A stretch of 12,505 bases of DNA from Acidobacteriota bacterium (GTDB taxonomy: Bacteria > Acidobacteriota > Aminicenantia > UBA2199), in assembly GCA_021817755.1 (NCBI GenBank), contig JAKAGC010000047.1:1-12505 (forward strand), in the 5' to 3' direction. The position numbers and the translations under genes were made by a program. This document shows positions 1 through 6,419 of the stretch, one piece after another. A model generated the notes under the pieces. That model was not told the DNA's origin. It saw only the letters and a list, made by a program, of their open reading frames with translations, and made no database searches. How positions within the stretch are numbered: the stretch's first letter is position 1; every line of letters begins with the position of its first letter.

Positions 1-752
1 CCGGGGAAATGATAAACCAGGCCAAAGAAAATTTGATATTACGCCGGGAAACACACCTGGACCAATTATCGGATAAATTAAAAGAAGAACGGGTTCGAAG
101 AGTAATTGAACCGATTATCTCGGGTTCGATAATCAGAACGCAACAAATACCTACTGATGATGTGGATTATGTAATCGATTTGGGTCTGGTAAAAAAAGAC
201 CGGCAAATACGAATTGCAAACCGGATCTACCAGGAAGTAATCCCTCGCGAATTAACTTATACTACACAATTGACCCTTTCTCATGATGCATCGTGGTATA
301 TAAAAGAAGATGAGACCCTTGATATGGAAGGTTTTTTAACAGCATTTCAACAGTTTTTCAGGGAAAATTTTGAGCATTGGGTTGGAGGGTTCGATTACGC
401 GGAAGCAGGACCTCAACTACTATTACAGGCATTTTTACAACGGATAGTGAATGGGGGAGGCAGAGTCGAAAGAGAATACGGACTGGGGCGCCAACGCACC
501 GACCTTTTGGTTATGTGGCGGTTTAAAGGGGGCATTCAAAAAACAGTAATCGAATTAAAATTGCTTCATGGGAACCTGGAAACTACCGTGGAAAAAGGCC
601 TGGAACAAACATGGCAATATATGGATAAATGCGGAACGAAAGAAGGGTACTTGTTGATATTCAATCGATCTTCAGGCCTTTCCTGGGAGGAGAAAATTTT
701 TCAGAGAGAGGAAAGTTTTAACGGAGCAAAAATTACTGTCCTGGGGATGTAA
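1..752 (+). CDS. AAA-like ATPase with C-terminal PD-(D/E)XK nuclease-like domain (5' partial)
   Basis: The frame is open to the left edge (first full codon at 3), so the Met at 9 is probably internal and the N-terminal ATPase part lies outside the window. Residues below are counted from that Met. The visible start, with AKENLILRRETHLDQL and RRVIEPII (about 5-37) and then IANRIYQEVIPREL (69-82), is what I recall from the C-terminal part of AAA-like domain (AAA_35-type) proteins. A second domain (about 105-247) has the PD-(D/E)XK pattern: GLGRQRTDLLV with D165, then IELK (E182, K184), then a Gln/Tyr helix EQTWQYM (199-205). Such proteins are usually annotated only as ATP-binding proteins; their role is unknown and may be sensing or defence, which is inference. 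The 192-bp gap that follows and the promoter within it separate this gene from the next. Confidence 0.72.
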   Translation, partial: GEMINQAKENLILRRETHLDQLSDKLKEERVRRVIEPIISGSIIRTQQIPTDDVDYVIDLGLVKKDRQIRIANRIYQEVIPRELTYTTQLTLSHDASWYIKEDETLDMEGFLTAFQQFFRENFEHWVGGFDYAEAGPQLLLQAFLQRIVNGGGRVEREYGLGRQRTDLLVMWRFKGGIQKTVIELKLLHGNLETTVEKGLEQTWQYMDKCGTKEGYLLIFNRSSGLSWEEKIFQREESFNGAKITVLGM

Positions 753-825
753 ATATAAGTAACGGATAGATTTTTTTTCATACTGATTTCTCACGGATAT
801 AGCCTTTGATTAATTTTTTTATGGG

Positions 826-854
826 TTGAAATAAACAATAGAATCGTTTACAAT
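826..854 (+). promoter_or_regulatory. Sigma-70-type promoter for the AmgK-like kinase gene
   Basis: A -35 box TTGAAA (826-831) and a -10 box TACAAT (849-854) are separated by exactly 17 bp. Each differs from consensus at one base. The predicted transcript start is near 861, giving a leader of about 84 nt before the ATG at 945. Nothing else in the 753-944 gap resembles a gene. Confidence 0.6.
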
Positions 855-866
855 CTCTATCTTAAT

Positions 867-906
867 GGATTTCTCGGACTAACTGCTTCATGGGTTAGAC
901 TAATCC
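867..906 (+). promoter_or_regulatory. Imperfect inverted repeat in the kinase leader
   Basis: GGATT (867-871) pairs with AATCC (902-906), and CTAAC (879-883) pairs with GTTAG (894-898) around a 10-nt loop. The two helices are separated by an asymmetric internal loop. It begins just after the predicted transcript start and overlaps the first copy of a short direct repeat AATCCGAAA (902-910 and 914-922). It could be a leader hairpin or a repressor site. No T-run follows, so it is not an intrinsic terminator. Confidence 0.35.
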
Positions 907-944
907 GAAACTAAATCCGAAAACAAACGAAACGAGGTCCAGGT

Positions 945-1892
945 ATGTCAAATAACCCGGTAACTGCACTGAAACCGCATTTCCCCGGTCTTAAAAAAGC
1001 AAAAAAAATAGTGGGTGAAGCTTCTACACGGGAATATTATCGTTTATTCTTCGAAAAATACACGCTGATGGCAATGATTTTCCCTGAAAAAGAAGCGGCA
1101 ATCCCGGAAATTGAAAAAGTAACGAAGTTCACAACACTCTACAGTGATTATTCACTTCTTGTCCCGGAAATAAAAGATGTCATCGATAATCATATCGTGG
1201 TCCAGGAAGACCTGGGAGATGTCTTGGTTCAAAAGGTTTTAAAAGATAAAAAAAGAGTTTCGGAATGGGAGCCAATTTTTGAAGAAATAGGGGATATCTT
1301 GATTAAATTGAGAGACATACCGGCCTCGAAAACAAGTGCCATATTGGATTTAGCACGAATGAAAAAAGAGATGGATTTCTTTCTTGCCCATTTTGCTCCT
1401 TATTATTTATCCATAGGGCGAACAGAGGAAGGATTGCAGGAGTTGAAATCCTGCCTTTATAAGATGGTAGAAAGCAATAGTCGTGTGGATACCTTTGCTC
1501 ACCGCGATTTTCATACGCGTAATATGATGATTCATAAAGATAATGGGAAAGTTTACCTTGTAGACTACCAGGATTCGTTGGTAGCTTCACCTTATTATGA
1601 CCTGGTATCGTTTACTTATGATTCGTACCTGGATTTAAAAGAGAATAAAAAGATATTTATGGAACGGCTGCAAGGAAAAGGGTTTAAAATTGAGGAAGAT
1701 TTACTTTATATAGCCGCTATTCAGAGAAATATTAAAGCACTTGGGACCTTTGGTTACCAGGTCATGGTGCGAAAGAATACCAAATATTCAAAATACATCA
1801 AAAGAACATTAAGGAGAGTTCTGTCGAATCCTTGCTTCGATGAATTTTTTAAACTTGATTTTTTTCTGCTTGATGATAATACTCTTTCATAA
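945..1892 (+). CDS. AmgK-like sugar kinase, aminoglycoside phosphotransferase fold
   Basis: A 315-residue cytoplasmic phosphotransferase of the APH/choline-kinase fold. Near the N-terminus, GEASTREYYR (24-33) corresponds to the GDAS.RRYFR nucleotide-loop signature of COG3178. The catalytic loop HRDFHTRNMM (186-195) gives base D188, and VDYQD (206-210) gives the metal-binding D207. QRNIKALGTFGYQ (260-272) matches the conserved C-terminal helix of AmgK. AmgK is the anomeric MurNAc/GlcNAc kinase of peptidoglycan recycling, and it normally works with the nucleotidyltransferase MurU, for which I see no gene here. Start: GAGG at 934-937 lies 7 nt before the ATG, and the gene has its own promoter. 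Family assignment is firm. The exact substrate is inferred, and another small sugar or an aminoglycoside cannot be excluded. Confidence 0.75.
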   Translation: MSNNPVTALKPHFPGLKKAKKIVGEASTREYYRLFFEKYTLMAMIFPEKEAAIPEIEKVTKFTTLYSDYSLLVPEIKDVIDNHIVVQEDLGDVLVQKVLKDKKRVSEWEPIFEEIGDILIKLRDIPASKTSAILDLARMKKEMDFFLAHFAPYYLSIGRTEEGLQELKSCLYKMVESNSRVDTFAHRDFHTRNMMIHKDNGKVYLVDYQDSLVASPYYDLVSFTYDSYLDLKENKKIFMERLQGKGFKIEEDLLYIAAIQRNIKALGTFGYQVMVRKNTKYSKYIKRTLRRVLSNPCFDEFFKLDFFLLDDNTLS

Positions 1893-1975
1893 AAAAGATA
1901 AAGAAATTTAATAAAAAAGAAGTTGAAATTAATCGAAAAGTATGATAAATAAAATGTGTAATATCAGGATAATTA

Positions 1976-2380
1976 ATGACTACAGAAGAACTAGTACAAT
2001 ATTGGATTGAATTGTCTGATGATAATTTTAAATCCATGCATAATATGTTTAATGCGGGGGAGTTTGTGTGGGCTTTATTTGTCGGGCATTTATCCCTTGA
2101 AAAACTTTTAAAGGCATATTATGTGAAAATAAAAAAGGAAAAAATTCCTTATATACACGATCTTTATAAATTGGCCCTGGCATGTGATCTTGAATTAAGT
2201 AATGATCAGAAAGATTCTCTTCAATATATTACATTATTTAACATTCAAGCCAGATATGAAGATTATAAAAGAGATTTTTATAAGAAATGTACAAAAGATT
2301 TCACAATAACAAATATAAAGCGTATCGAGGGGTTACGAAATTGGCTGAAAAAAAAGATAGAATCGCCGTTTACAATATAA
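1976..2380 (+). CDS. HEPN domain protein
   Basis: A 134-residue all-helical HEPN-domain protein (PF05168-like). The core is seen in FVGHLSLEKLLKAYYVK (35-51), IPYIHDLYKLA (57-67) and the ARYEDY element (92-97), which corresponds to the conserved ARYPD region of the family. HEPN toxins of the HepT type carry an R-X4-6-H RNase motif. I find no Arg followed at that spacing by His, so RNase activity is doubtful. AGGA at 1966-1969, 6 nt before the ATG, supports the start. The gene is clearly more A+T-rich than the window (17 G+C in the 60 bases at 1981-2040), as is its partner, which suggests horizontal acquisition. It overlaps the downstream MNT-type nucleotidyltransferase gene. HEPN/MNT pairs are toxin-antitoxin or regulatory modules. 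Confidence 0.82.
   Translation: MTTEELVQYWIELSDDNFKSMHNMFNAGEFVWALFVGHLSLEKLLKAYYVKIKKEKIPYIHDLYKLALACDLELSNDQKDSLQYITLFNIQARYEDYKRDFYKKCTKDFTITNIKRIEGLRNWLKKKIESPFTI
2327..2332 (+). promoter_or_regulatory. Ribosome binding site selecting the TTG start of the MNT gene
   Basis: GAGGGG lies inside the HEPN gene, 8 nt before the in-frame TTG at 2341. The upstream in-frame ATG at 2287 has no comparable site and would add 18 residues that do not belong to the nucleotidyltransferase fold. Confidence 0.6.
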
Positions 2381-2664
2381 TTGATCGCTATATTGAAGCA
2401 TTGAGAGAAAAGAATATCAATGTGATGGGTAGTTTTTTATTTGGCTCTTATGCAAAAGGTAAGAATACAGAATGGAGCGATATAGATGTAGCAATTCTAA
2501 CAGATCGATTCATCGGAGATAGTATCGATTTTCGTTTCTTATTAATGAAAGTAGCGAGAGATATCGATGCAGATATCGAACCTCATCCTTTCCTTGTTGA
2601 AGAATTTAACGAACTGGATCCGGTGGCAGCAGAAATTTTACGAACGGGTGAGAGATTATTATAA
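2341..2664 (+). CDS. MNT-type nucleotidyltransferase domain protein
   Basis: A minimal nucleotidyltransferase of 107 residues when read from the TTG at 2341. The signature G-S-X10-D-X-D is complete: GS at 35-36 (LFGSYAKGK), then D47 and D49 in SDIDVAIL. A further acidic cluster (D74, D76, D78, E80) could supply the third metal-binding carboxylate. In MntA-HepT modules the MNT protein transfers AMP onto the HEPN partner and so neutralises it. Pairing with the HEPN gene is supported by the 40-bp overlap and shared low G+C. The alternative ATG at 2287 gives 125 residues but has a worse ribosome site. The order HEPN then MNT is common for such pairs. Whether this pair is an active toxin-antitoxin system is uncertain, because the HEPN partner lacks the typical catalytic motif. 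Confidence 0.82.
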   Translation: MAEKKDRIAVYNIIDRYIEALREKNINVMGSFLFGSYAKGKNTEWSDIDVAILTDRFIGDSIDFRFLLMKVARDIDADIEPHPFLVEEFNELDPVAAEILRTGERLL

Positions 2665-2735
2665 TATATTTCTGTTTTTATCAAACAAGTTATTGACAAA
2701 AATGTTATGGAATTAGGGGATATTTGGGATTTTTT

Positions 2736-2764
2736 TTGACATTTTTATATGCCTCCTTTATAAT
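2736..2764 (+). promoter_or_regulatory. Perfect-consensus sigma-70 promoter of the nucleoside-salvage operon
   Basis: TTGACA (2736-2741), a 17-bp spacer and TATAAT (2759-2764): both hexamers and the spacing match the housekeeping consensus exactly. It lies in the 174-bp gap ahead of the 70-residue ORF at 2839. The predicted start near 2771 gives a leader of about 68 nt. This implies strong expression unless an operator, which I cannot identify, restrains it. Confidence 0.85.
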
Positions 2765-2777
2765 AGATTCTTACCAC

Positions 2778-2823
2778 CCATCGTTTTGATCGGATGGAAT
2801 AAAAAAAACTTCTCGATAAGAAG
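2778..2823 (+). promoter_or_regulatory. Leader with two small hairpins at the 5' end of the salvage operon mRNA
   Basis: The first hairpin pairs CCATCG (2778-2783) with CGGATGG (2791-2797), six base pairs with one bulged G and a 7-nt loop. The second pairs CTTCT (2809-2813) with AGAAG (2819-2823) around a 5-nt loop. A run of eight A lies between them (2801-2808). Such structures near a 5' end can protect mRNA. The leader is too short and unlike the purine or preQ1 riboswitch cores I know. The second hairpin abuts the ribosome site AAGGA (2828-2832). Confidence 0.35.
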
Positions 2824-2838
2824 GATCAAGGATTAAAA

Positions 2839-3051
2839 ATGAAGATTCTTGTAAACGATACGGAGATAGAGATTTTTAGCGGTGCTAAAGTAAAAGATGC
2901 TCTTCGGAAATTTTCCGAATCACTTTACGGGGAAGTAAAGAAGGGTAAAAGCGAAGTAAAGGATAAATGGAATAACTGTCTGGAGTTAAATGGTGAGCTT
3001 TCTACAGGCCAGCGGTTATTTATAAAATCAAAAAATAAACAAGAAATATAA
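2839..3051 (+). CDS. Small conserved-looking protein of unknown function, first gene of the salvage operon
   Basis: A 70-residue protein with no signal peptide or membrane segment. It starts MKILVNDTEIEIFSGAKVKDALRKF and ends with LELNGELSTGQRLFIKSKN (48-66). The pattern of a short strand pair, a helix (about 17-30), a charged middle, then a strand-turn-strand is reminiscent of beta-grasp proteins (ThiS/MoaD or TGS-like). The C-terminal Gly-Gly of ThiS/MoaD is absent, so it is not a sulfur carrier of that type. AAGGA at 2828-2832 lies 6 nt before the ATG. The gene ends 18 bp before the nucleotidase, which has its own ideal AGGAGG site, and the two must be co-transcribed. I do not recognise the family with certainty; the fold is a guess. 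Confidence 0.65.
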   Translation: MKILVNDTEIEIFSGAKVKDALRKFSESLYGEVKKGKSEVKDKWNNCLELNGELSTGQRLFIKSKNKQEI

Positions 3052-3069
3052 ACTACCAGGAGGCGTCGA

Positions 3070-5148
3070 ATGAAAATAAAAAAAGGAATGATCTTTTTAA
3101 TTCTGATTTTTATCATGGGGATATTGCCGGGAGTATTTAATTCTTCAGGGTATCTCTGTGCAGCAGAAAACGATCAACAAGAAATACGGATCATTATTCT
3201 CCATGTAAACGATATGCACGCCCAGATCGACAATTTCCCCAAAATTGCATGGCTGGTCCGGGAAGAACGTAAACAAAACCGAAATGTCTTTTTAATGGAT
3301 GCAGGAGATAACTTTACAGGTAACCCGGTTGTTGACCAGGCAACACCGAAAGGAGAACCGGTTCGCCAATTAATGTATAAAATGGGTTTTAATATTATGG
3401 AATTGGGAAATCATGAGTTCGATTTAGGCCAGGAGAACTTAAAACGGTTTATTAAAGAAGCCAATTTCCCTGTAATTAGTGCCAATATTAAAGTGGAATC
3501 AGGAACGTTTCCACAACCTGCCCCTTTTGCTATCCTGAAAACGGCTGAAGGAATCAGTATGGCGGTTCTGGGATTAATCCAGGTTGATGACGATACGGGG
3601 ATTCCAAGTACATTACCTGATAATGTTAAGGGATTAAAATTTCTCGATCCGATAGAAATCGCGAAACAATACAGATTTCTTAAGAAACAGAATCCGATTT
3701 TCATTGGGTTAACACACCTTGGAGCAGATGTAGACGAAAAGCTGGCAAAAGAAATGGGTGAGCTGGATTTAATCGTAGGAGGACATTCACACACGATTAT
3801 CAATGAACCGCCGGAAGTGAACGGAGTGCTAATTGCTCAAGCAGGTGGACAGGCGAAATATGTTGGCAGAATCGAATTGATATTTAGAAATGGAAAGATT
3901 ATAAAGAAAAGCGGTAAATTGATTCCAATTTCTTCAATACAGGAAGAAGATCCTGAATTGAAAGAAATGGTGCGGAAATACAATGATAACCCGGCTTTAA
4001 ATCAAGTGATTGCCCATCTTCCGAGAGCGATCAAAGGAAAAATGGAACTGGGGCATTTGACAACCGATGCAGAACGTGTAGTATATGGATTCGATGCGGT
4101 TTTCCATAATTCGGGGGGATTACGTACCGATACATTAAAAAAAGAAGTTCATTTAAAAGATGTTTTTGCACTGCATCCGTTCGGGAATGTAATTATCCAG
4201 GTTGAAATGACCCCGGCAGAAATAAGAAGCCTGATCGCAAACGATTATGAAAAACACCGTGATCTGGACCTGAAAGTTTCAGGTATCACCTATATTATTA
4301 CAGCGACACGGGGTGGAAAAGTTAAAAATGTTGAAATTCGAGACAGAAAAGGCAATCTTCTTAATGAAAATAGAAAATATAAAGTGGGAATGAATGATTA
4401 TATTGCCTCTTCTTATAAATTCGATCATACGGATCCGGGCAAATCGTTGATGGTAACAGTAGCAGATACATTAATCAAATATCTGAAAGAGTACCCCAAT
4501 GTATGTGATGGACTGGAACAACGGCGAACTTTTGAAAGCATTGCTCCTACAGACCGGTTGACCCAGATCGGTGAAACGAAGGTTGAGATTATAGGGGGAC
4601 AGGGGAAATTTACGGGTTCCCATACAGCAGGTAATCTCGCTGCTGATGCATTAAAATGGGCAACTAATGCGGATATCGCCATATTCCCAGGGCATGTGGT
4701 AGATCGCAGCCTTATCATTAATGCAGGCTCCCCTTTTTATAAAGAGTATGTGAATGCGTTATACCAGTATTGCCGTAAGAATAAAACAGTTACAGTCCGT
4801 ATTAGTGGAAAAGATTTAAAAGAATTTATTCATAAACAAAGCATGAGAAAGGCAAATGCGGATTTTCAACCGGCAGGAATTTATTTTACGGTATATGTAA
4901 GACCGGATGGGCGTGTAACCCAGGTGAATTTTGTTTTACCCAATGGAAAACCTGTTTCGGACACTGCCATTTATAAAGTTGTATTGAATGATTATGAGTT
5001 CGATAAGTATTATAAATTACAGGACAAAGTAAAAGACCTGGAATATGGAAACGAAACCATAGAGAAAATGATAATCGATTATATAAAGAAAGTCGGGATC
5101 ATTTCGAAGGATATTACAGAAAAACGTGTAAAAGTAATTCATAACTAA
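3070..5148 (+). CDS. Exported UshA-type 5'-nucleotidase with a second, degenerate C-terminal domain
   Basis: A 692-residue enzyme expected to release nucleosides and phosphate from nucleotides outside the cytoplasm. Residues 1-31 are a signal peptide (basic MKIKKG, hydrophobic stretch, LCAA cleavage region). The metallophosphoesterase domain (about 40-285) keeps its metal ligands: D48 and H50 (NDMH), D80 (DAGDNF), N114-H115 with the H/D dyad H115-D118 (GNHEFD), H216 (THLG), H239 and H241 (GGHSH). The first 5'-nucleotidase C-terminal domain (about 310-455) has NSGGLR (347-352) and HPFGN (369-373). A further region (about 503-692) repeats that domain: TAGNLAADAL (519-528) and YKVVLNDYEFDKY (635-647, compare YKVGMNDYIASSY at 437-449). 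It has FPGHVVDR where NSGGLRTD would be, so it is probably not catalytic. UshA itself is about 550 residues. AGGAGG at 3058-3063 sets the start. Closest function is ushA-like, though 2',3'-cyclic nucleotide or sulfur-compound substrates are possible. Confidence 0.9.
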   Translation: MKIKKGMIFLILIFIMGILPGVFNSSGYLCAAENDQQEIRIIILHVNDMHAQIDNFPKIAWLVREERKQNRNVFLMDAGDNFTGNPVVDQATPKGEPVRQLMYKMGFNIMELGNHEFDLGQENLKRFIKEANFPVISANIKVESGTFPQPAPFAILKTAEGISMAVLGLIQVDDDTGIPSTLPDNVKGLKFLDPIEIAKQYRFLKKQNPIFIGLTHLGADVDEKLAKEMGELDLIVGGHSHTIINEPPEVNGVLIAQAGGQAKYVGRIELIFRNGKIIKKSGKLIPISSIQEEDPELKEMVRKYNDNPALNQVIAHLPRAIKGKMELGHLTTDAERVVYGFDAVFHNSGGLRTDTLKKEVHLKDVFALHPFGNVIIQVEMTPAEIRSLIANDYEKHRDLDLKVSGITYIITATRGGKVKNVEIRDRKGNLLNENRKYKVGMNDYIASSYKFDHTDPGKSLMVTVADTLIKYLKEYPNVCDGLEQRRTFESIAPTDRLTQIGETKVEIIGGQGKFTGSHTAGNLAADALKWATNADIAIFPGHVVDRSLIINAGSPFYKEYVNALYQYCRKNKTVTVRISGKDLKEFIHKQSMRKANADFQPAGIYFTVYVRPDGRVTQVNFVLPNGKPVSDTAIYKVVLNDYEFDKYYKLQDKVKDLEYGNETIEKMIIDYIKKVGIISKDITEKRVKVIHN

Positions 5149-5183
5149 ATAGATGAAAATTCGAAAGAAATAGAGAGAAAAAA

Positions 5184-5753
5184 ATGGCACAATTATACTA
5201 CAGGTATTCCACGATGAATGCGGGAAAATCGACGGAAGTATTGAAAATCGCCCATAACTATGAGGAACAAAATAAAAAAGTACTGCTGTTTACACCTGCT
5301 ATCGATGATCGCTTCGGAAAAGGAAAAATAACTTCCCGTATGGGAATTAACCGGGATGCGGTTACGATATATTCAGATACGGATCTGGTTGCGATTGCAA
5401 AAGAAAAACATCCGGATTGCATACTGGTCGATGAAGGGCAGTTTCTTTCAAGAGAGCAAGTCATCCGGCTAACCGAAGTTGTCGATAAACTAAATATTCC
5501 TGTGATTGTCTATGGATTGAAAAATGATTTCAGGAATAAGTTATTTTCGGGAAGTGAAGCATTGCTGCTATTTGCAGACAAAATAGAAGAGATTAAGGCT
5601 GTATGCTGGCACTGTGCGAAAAAAGCGACGATGTTGATCAAATATAAAGATGGTCACCCGGTAAGCGATGGCCCTCAGATTGAATTGGGTGGAAATGATA
5701 AATATGTCTCGGTTTGCCGCCGCTGCTATTCAGACCGGGTTCCATTAAAGTGA
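5184..5753 (+). CDS. tdk: Thymidine kinase (type II)
   Basis: A 189-residue cytoplasmic enzyme phosphorylating thymidine (and deoxyuridine) with ATP to dTMP, of normal family length. The P-loop is STMNAGKS (9-16), close to the SAMNAGKS form of Gram-negative Tdk. DEGQF (83-87) carries the presumed base E84. YGLKNDFRNKLFSGS (110-124) is the family segment normally read as YGLR.DF. Zinc-binding cysteines of the lasso domain are all present: C141 and C144 (CWHC), C178 and C181 (CRRC). It starts 35 bp after the nucleotidase and ends 5 bp before the uridine kinase, consistent with one operon. The purine-rich stretch GAGAGAAAAAA ahead of the ATG is a modest ribosome site. Confidence 0.95.
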   Translation: MAQLYYRYSTMNAGKSTEVLKIAHNYEEQNKKVLLFTPAIDDRFGKGKITSRMGINRDAVTIYSDTDLVAIAKEKHPDCILVDEGQFLSREQVIRLTEVVDKLNIPVIVYGLKNDFRNKLFSGSEALLLFADKIEEIKAVCWHCAKKATMLIKYKDGHPVSDGPQIELGGNDKYVSVCRRCYSDRVPLK

Positions 5754-5758
5754 TATAA

Positions 5759-6406
5759 ATGTTAAAACGGAAACCTTTTATAATTGGAGTGGCAGGTGGA
5801 AGCGGTGCAGGTAAGACAACGATTACCAATGAGATCATCAAAGAGTTAAAAGGTATCGATGTTGCGGTGATTCCGCATGATGCCTATTATAAGAATAATA
5901 ATGATATTCCCCTTTCAGAACGCATAAAAGTCAATTATGATCACCCGGATGCCCTGGAAACCAATTTACTGGTACATCATTTAAAAGAATTATGTGCGGG
6001 TCGTGAAATCGAAATGCCTGTTTATGATTTTACCAACCACAGCCGGAAAGAGACTGGAATTATGATTAAGCCGGCACCATTAATTATTGTGGATGGTATC
6101 TTGATATATGTTGAAAAATCGTTACGAGAGATGATGGATGTTCGAATTTTTGTCAATACGGACAGCGATGTACGGTTTATCCGAAGATTGACAAGGGATA
6201 TGAAAGACAGGGGACGGAGTATGGATTCTGTTATCCATCAATACATGGAGACGGTAAAACCGATGCATATTGCATTTGTTGAGCCGAGTATCCGGTTTGC
6301 GGATATTATTATCCCATTGGGGCACAGTGAAGTTTCTACAGGATTAGTCGCGAATATGCTTAGGGAATCGATTTTCCGCAGAGGATTACTGACAGTAGAA
6401 CATTAA
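5759..6406 (+). CDS. udk: Uridine kinase
   Basis: A 215-residue P-loop kinase of the uridine kinase/phosphoribulokinase family, converting uridine and cytidine to UMP and CMP. P-loop GGSGAGKT (13-20); DAYY (41-44) with the presumed base D41; NYDHPDAL (59-66); PVYDFTNHSR (87-96); lid segment RRLTRDMKDRGR (142-153); VKPMH and FVEPS (166-175). Deviations: VDGIL (111-115) has Asp where the family usually has Glu (EGIL), and IIPLGHSE (184-191) replaces the usual PRGG.N. Both are mild, so I keep the uridine kinase call, although substrate preference may differ. Only 5 bp separate it from tdk and no clear ribosome site is seen, so translational coupling is likely. Confidence 0.9.
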   Translation: MLKRKPFIIGVAGGSGAGKTTITNEIIKELKGIDVAVIPHDAYYKNNNDIPLSERIKVNYDHPDALETNLLVHHLKELCAGREIEMPVYDFTNHSRKETGIMIKPAPLIIVDGILIYVEKSLREMMDVRIFVNTDSDVRFIRRLTRDMKDRGRSMDSVIHQYMETVKPMHIAFVEPSIRFADIIIPLGHSEVSTGLVANMLRESIFRRGLLTVEH

Positions 6407-6409
6407 ATT

Positions 6410-6414
6410 GGAGG
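6410..6414 (+). promoter_or_regulatory. Ribosome binding site deciding the ATG start of the phosphoribosyltransferase
   Basis: GGAGG lies 5 nt before the ATG at 6420. The longer reading from TTG at 6408 would place its start codon on the ribosome site itself and adds only four residues, so it is disfavoured. Confidence 0.75.
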
Positions 6415-6419
6415 ATTAT

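Noticed and set aside
753..790. T-run after the first gene as an intrinsic terminator
   Set aside because: The T-rich stretch near 770-778 is not preceded by a stable inverted repeat.
1923..1951. TTGAAA-N17-TAAATA as a promoter for the HEPN gene
   Set aside because: The -10 matches consensus at only three of six positions in a very A+T-rich stretch, so it is not distinguishable from chance.
2287..2340. ATG at 2287 as start of the MNT nucleotidyltransferase
   Set aside because: It has no good ribosome site, extends a basic non-conserved tail, and overlaps the HEPN gene by 94 bp; TTG at 2341 is better placed.
2693..2721. A second TTGACA upstream of the salvage operon as an additional promoter
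   Set aside because: At 16-18 bp spacing the bases (around GGGGAT) do not resemble a -10 box; only the element at 2736-2764 has a matching -10.
2771..2838. Purine or preQ1 riboswitch in the salvage operon leader
   Set aside because: The leader is only about 68 nt, its hairpins lack the conserved loop sequences of those riboswitches, and there is no terminator or anti-terminator pair.
2839..3051. ThiS or MoaD sulfur-carrier protein
   Set aside because: The essential C-terminal Gly-Gly is absent and the neighbours are not thiamin or molybdopterin genes.
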